NCBI GenBank assembly: GCA_036376775.1
Contig: DASUZP010000074.1
Coordinates: 1-10,542, forward strand
DNA length: 10,542 nucleotides
Source: VRUE01 sp036376775
Lineage (GTDB): Bacteria > Actinomycetota > Thermoleophilia > Solirubrobacterales > 70-9
Direction of reading: 5' to 3'
Shown: piece after piece, positions 7,395-10,542 of the stretch
Layout: every line of letters begins with the position of its first letter
Position numbering within the stretch: position 1 is the first letter of the stretch
Position numbers and translations under genes: made by a program
The notes under the pieces: model-generated
Told to the model about the DNA's origin: nothing
Databases searched by the model: none
The model's input: only the letters and a program-made list of their open reading frames with translations

Positions 7395-7422
7395 GGGGGC
7401 CGGGGCGATCCCGGCTCCCTTT
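7395..7422 (+). terminator. Intrinsic terminator after the secreted-protein gene
   Basis: GGGGGCCGGG (7395-7404) pairs with CCCGGCTCCC (7410-7419) over ten pairs, including one G-U, around the five-base loop GCGAT, followed directly by TTT. It begins ten bases after the stop codon and isolates this gene from the mutase operon downstream. Confidence 0.7.
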
Positions 7423-7479
7423 CCAAAGCCGGCAAGGACCTCCGCGGTGGAAGACTGGCCCCACGGATACCGCCGGCTC

Positions 7480-7485
7480 TAGACT
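7480..7485 (+). promoter_or_regulatory. Candidate -10 box of the acyl-CoA mutase gene (leaderless start)
   Basis: TAGACT ends six bases before ATG 7492, which would place the transcription start on or next to the A of the start codon. There is no ribosome site, consistent with a leaderless mRNA. No recognisable -35 lies at 16-18 bases upstream. Confidence 0.4.
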
Positions 7486-7491
7486 GCTCGC

Positions 7492-9111
<1,620 letters not shown>

Positions 9112-9124
9112 GCTCTCCGCCGCT

Positions 9125-9550
9125 ATGGAGGCAGCAACCGCCCGCAAGATCCGCGTCGTCGTCGCCAAGCCCGGCTTGGATGGGCACGACCGCGGTGCCA
9201 AGATCATCGCCCGGGCGCTGCGCGACGCGGGCATGGAGGTGATCTACACCGGCCTGCACCAGACGCCAGAGCAGATCGCCGAGACCGTGATCCAGGAGGA
9301 CGCCGACGCGGTCGGCCTCTCGATCCTCTCTGGCGCCCACATGACGCTGGTGCCGCGGGTGGTCGAGCTGCTCAAGGCGCAGGGCGTCGACGACGTCCTG
9401 GTCACGGTGGGGGGGACGATCCCGGCCGACGACATTCCCGAGCTGAAGGAGCTCGGAGTCGCCGCCGTATTCACGCCCGGGGCGGGCACCGACGAGATCG
9501 TCGACTTCATCCGCGAGGGCGCCGAAGAGCGCCACGAACGCGACGCTTAG
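9125..9550 (+). CDS. icmB: Cobalamin-binding small subunit of the acyl-CoA mutase
   Basis: A 141-residue B12-binding Rossmann-like domain that supplies adenosylcobalamin to the large subunit encoded 13 bp upstream. The base-off/His-on signature is complete: DGHDRG (19-24) with the cobalt-ligating His21, GLSILSG (64-70) and the VGG of VTVGGTIP (95-97). The length is that of a stand-alone small subunit such as Streptomyces IcmB, and VVVAKPGLDGHDRGAK with YTGLHQTPEQI matches that type closely from memory. There is no ribosome site before ATG 9125, and the 13-bp gap suggests translation by ribosomes from the upstream gene. No MeaB-like GTPase chaperone or epimerase is present in the window. Confidence 0.93.
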   Translation: MEAATARKIRVVVAKPGLDGHDRGAKIIARALRDAGMEVIYTGLHQTPEQIAETVIQEDADAVGLSILSGAHMTLVPRVVELLKAQGVDDVLVTVGGTIPADDIPELKELGVAAVFTPGAGTDEIVDFIREGAEERHERDA

Positions 9551-9570
9551 GGACACGCCCACGTTTTCGA

Positions 9571-9588
9571 GCGTGATAAGCATCACGC
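9571..9588. promoter_or_regulatory. CRP/FNR-like dyad upstream of the etf operon
   Basis: GCGTGAT (9571-9577) and ATCACGC (9582-9588) are perfect inverted copies with a four-base centre. Within them is GTGA-N6-TCAC (9573-9586), the geometry of sites for CRP-type regulators. It lies about 50 bp upstream of the predicted etf transcription start. It also follows the mutase small-subunit stop by 20 bp and could form a hairpin, but no T tract follows, so a regulatory site is preferred. Confidence 0.45.
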
Positions 9589-9616
9589 CGACTGTCACAC
9601 CGCCGCGTGTATAGAT

Positions 9617-9640
9617 AGACTGATTGACTGGTCAGTCAAC
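9617..9640 (+). promoter_or_regulatory. etf promoter -10 with overlapping TetR-like palindrome
   Basis: TAGACT at 9617-9622 is a candidate -10 box; CTGTCA at 9592-9597 is a poor -35 at 19 bases. Two bases downstream TTGACTG (9625-9631) and CAGTCAA (9634-9640) form a perfect palindrome around GT, covering the expected transcription start near 9629. Length and symmetry are typical of TetR-family operators, and binding here would repress the etf genes. No TetR gene lies in the window. Confidence 0.5.
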
Positions 9641-9684
9641 CCGCCCGAAGCAAGAGCGAAGCAACAGCCAAGGAGGCTTGAAAG

Positions 9685-10476
9685 TTGAAGATCTGCGTCC
9701 TGGTCAAGGAGGTTCCGGACGCCGCCGTCCAGAAGCGCATCGACCCTGGAACGATGCAGCTGGACCGCAGCGGCGAGAAAAACCTCAACCCCTTCGACAC
9801 CCACGCAATTGAGGCCGCCATGCAGATCAAGGAGGGCGGCGCAATCCCGGTCGAGGAGGTCGTCGCGGTGACGATGGGCCCCGACTCCGCCGTCCGTGCT
9901 CTGCACAAGGCGGTGGCGCTCGGTGCCGACCGCTCCGTGCATCTCTCCGACGACGCGCTGTCGGGCTCCGACGTCTGCGCCACCGGCTACTCGCTGGCGA
10001 AAGTGCTCGAGTCCGAGAGCCCGGACCTGGTCCTGCTCGGCCAGCAGTCCGACGACGGCGAGTGCTACACGATCGGCGCCGTCGTCGCCGACCACCTGCA
10101 GATGCCCTCGCTGACGCAGGTGATCAAGATCGACGTCAGCGACGGCAAGCTGCGCTGCGAGCGCCAGGCCGAGTACGGCTACGACACGGTCGAGGTCGAG
10201 TTGCCGGCCGTGATCAGCGTCGGCGACGCGATCAACGAGCCCCGCTACCCGAGCCTCAAAGCGATCATGGGCGCGAAGAAAAAACCGCTCGACGGCAAGG
10301 CCACCGGCGATGTCGGCATCGAAGCCGGCATGGTCGGCGAGGGGGGCTCCAAGACGAAGGTCCTCGCACTCAACCCGCCGCCTCCCAAGGAAGCTGGCGA
10401 AATCATCGAGGACGAGGACACCAACGAGACGGTCGAAAAGATCGTCGCCTGGCTCGACGAGAGGAAGCTGATCTAG
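9685..10476 (+). CDS. etfB: Electron transfer flavoprotein, beta subunit
   Basis: A 263-residue ETF beta subunit, full length, which forms the cytoplasmic heterodimer that accepts electrons from acyl-CoA dehydrogenases and passes them to ETF:quinone oxidoreductase. Visible features are the N-terminal KICVLVKEVPD, the NPFDTHAIEAA segment (35-45), GQQSDDGECYTIG (119-131) and the family signature from about 159 to 200. The last of these ends in NEPRYPSLKAIMGAKKK, which contains the recognition-loop leucine (Leu191) and the lysine cluster. The TTG start at 9685 has a strong AGGAGG eight bases upstream. etfA follows immediately after the stop codon. The promoter region carries a CRP-like site and a TetR-like palindrome, suggesting carbon-source or acyl-CoA-responsive control. 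The upstream acyl-CoA mutase genes read in the same direction. Confidence 0.96.
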   Translation: MKICVLVKEVPDAAVQKRIDPGTMQLDRSGEKNLNPFDTHAIEAAMQIKEGGAIPVEEVVAVTMGPDSAVRALHKAVALGADRSVHLSDDALSGSDVCATGYSLAKVLESESPDLVLLGQQSDDGECYTIGAVVADHLQMPSLTQVIKIDVSDGKLRCERQAEYGYDTVEVELPAVISVGDAINEPRYPSLKAIMGAKKKPLDGKATGDVGIEAGMVGEGGSKTKVLALNPPPPKEAGEIIEDEDTNETVEKIVAWLDERKLI

Positions 10477-10542
10477 ATGGCAGGCATCCTGACTTACGCC
10501 CTCCACGACGACGAGGGCAACTTCAACAAGAACTCGCTCGGG
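10477..10542 (+). CDS. etfA: Electron transfer flavoprotein, alpha subunit (5' end only)
   Basis: An ATG directly adjoining the etfB stop (TAGATG) opens a frame of 22 codons that runs off the window. The residues MAGILTYALHDDEGNFNKNS match the usual ETF alpha start, with its hydrophobic first strand and the FNKNS(L) segment. The alpha subunit carries the FAD domain in its missing C-terminal part. Zero-base spacing implies translational coupling with etfB. Confidence 0.88.
   Translation, partial: MAGILTYALHDDEGNFNKNSLG

Noticed and set aside
7385..7491. Possible cobalamin riboswitch before the B12-dependent mutase
   Set aside because: The 107-bp gap is occupied by the upstream gene's terminator, and the -10 box sits directly before the ATG. 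There is no room for an aptamer and no B12-box-like sequence was seen.

Overview
The window is high-G+C DNA with actinobacterial features: GTG and TTG starts, genes packed a few bases apart, and probable leaderless starts behind TAGACT-type -10 boxes. The gene content and a six-cysteine secreted protein resembling a family I associate with Solirubrobacterales suggest class Thermoleophilia (Actinomycetota). That placement is inference; no rRNA or other phylogenetic marker is present.

Left part (1-2966): an HxlR-family regulator and an aldehyde dehydrogenase lie on the minus strand. Facing them across a short intergenic region is a small ORF overlapping a PaaI-type acyl-CoA thioesterase on the plus strand. 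Two copies of a 17-bp dyad, GGTTGC-N5-GCAACC, flank the predicted plus-strand promoter and are the likely HxlR operators. Middle part (2967-6599): a minus-strand leucyl aminopeptidase (pepA) is divergent from an acetyl-CoA acetyltransferase (thiolase), which is followed 4 bp later by a HAD-IB phosphatase-like protein with a C-terminal membrane segment. The pepA/thiolase intergenic region carries a perfect 10-bp-arm dyad.

Right part (6600-10542): a conspicuously A+T-richer stretch holds a secreted six-cysteine protein of unknown function, closed by a strong terminator hairpin. Next come the large and small subunits of a coenzyme-B12-dependent acyl-CoA mutase. Its active-site residues (Phe69, Gln187) match isobutyryl-CoA mutase rather than methylmalonyl-CoA mutase. 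Last are etfB and the first 22 codons of etfA, behind a promoter with a CRP-like GTGA-N6-TCAC site and a TetR-like palindrome.

Taken together this is a chromosomal acyl-CoA metabolism neighbourhood. Thiolase, acyl-CoA mutase, thioesterase, aldehyde dehydrogenase and electron-transfer flavoprotein would fit catabolism of short or branched acyl-CoAs (butyryl/isobutyryl level), under several local regulators. I see no CRISPR array, tRNA, rRNA, transposase, phage gene or defence system. The longest gene-free stretch is about 160 bp (4474-4633). The less ordinary items are the HxlR operator pair with its coupled small ORF, the mutase specificity residues, and the low-G+C secreted protein.
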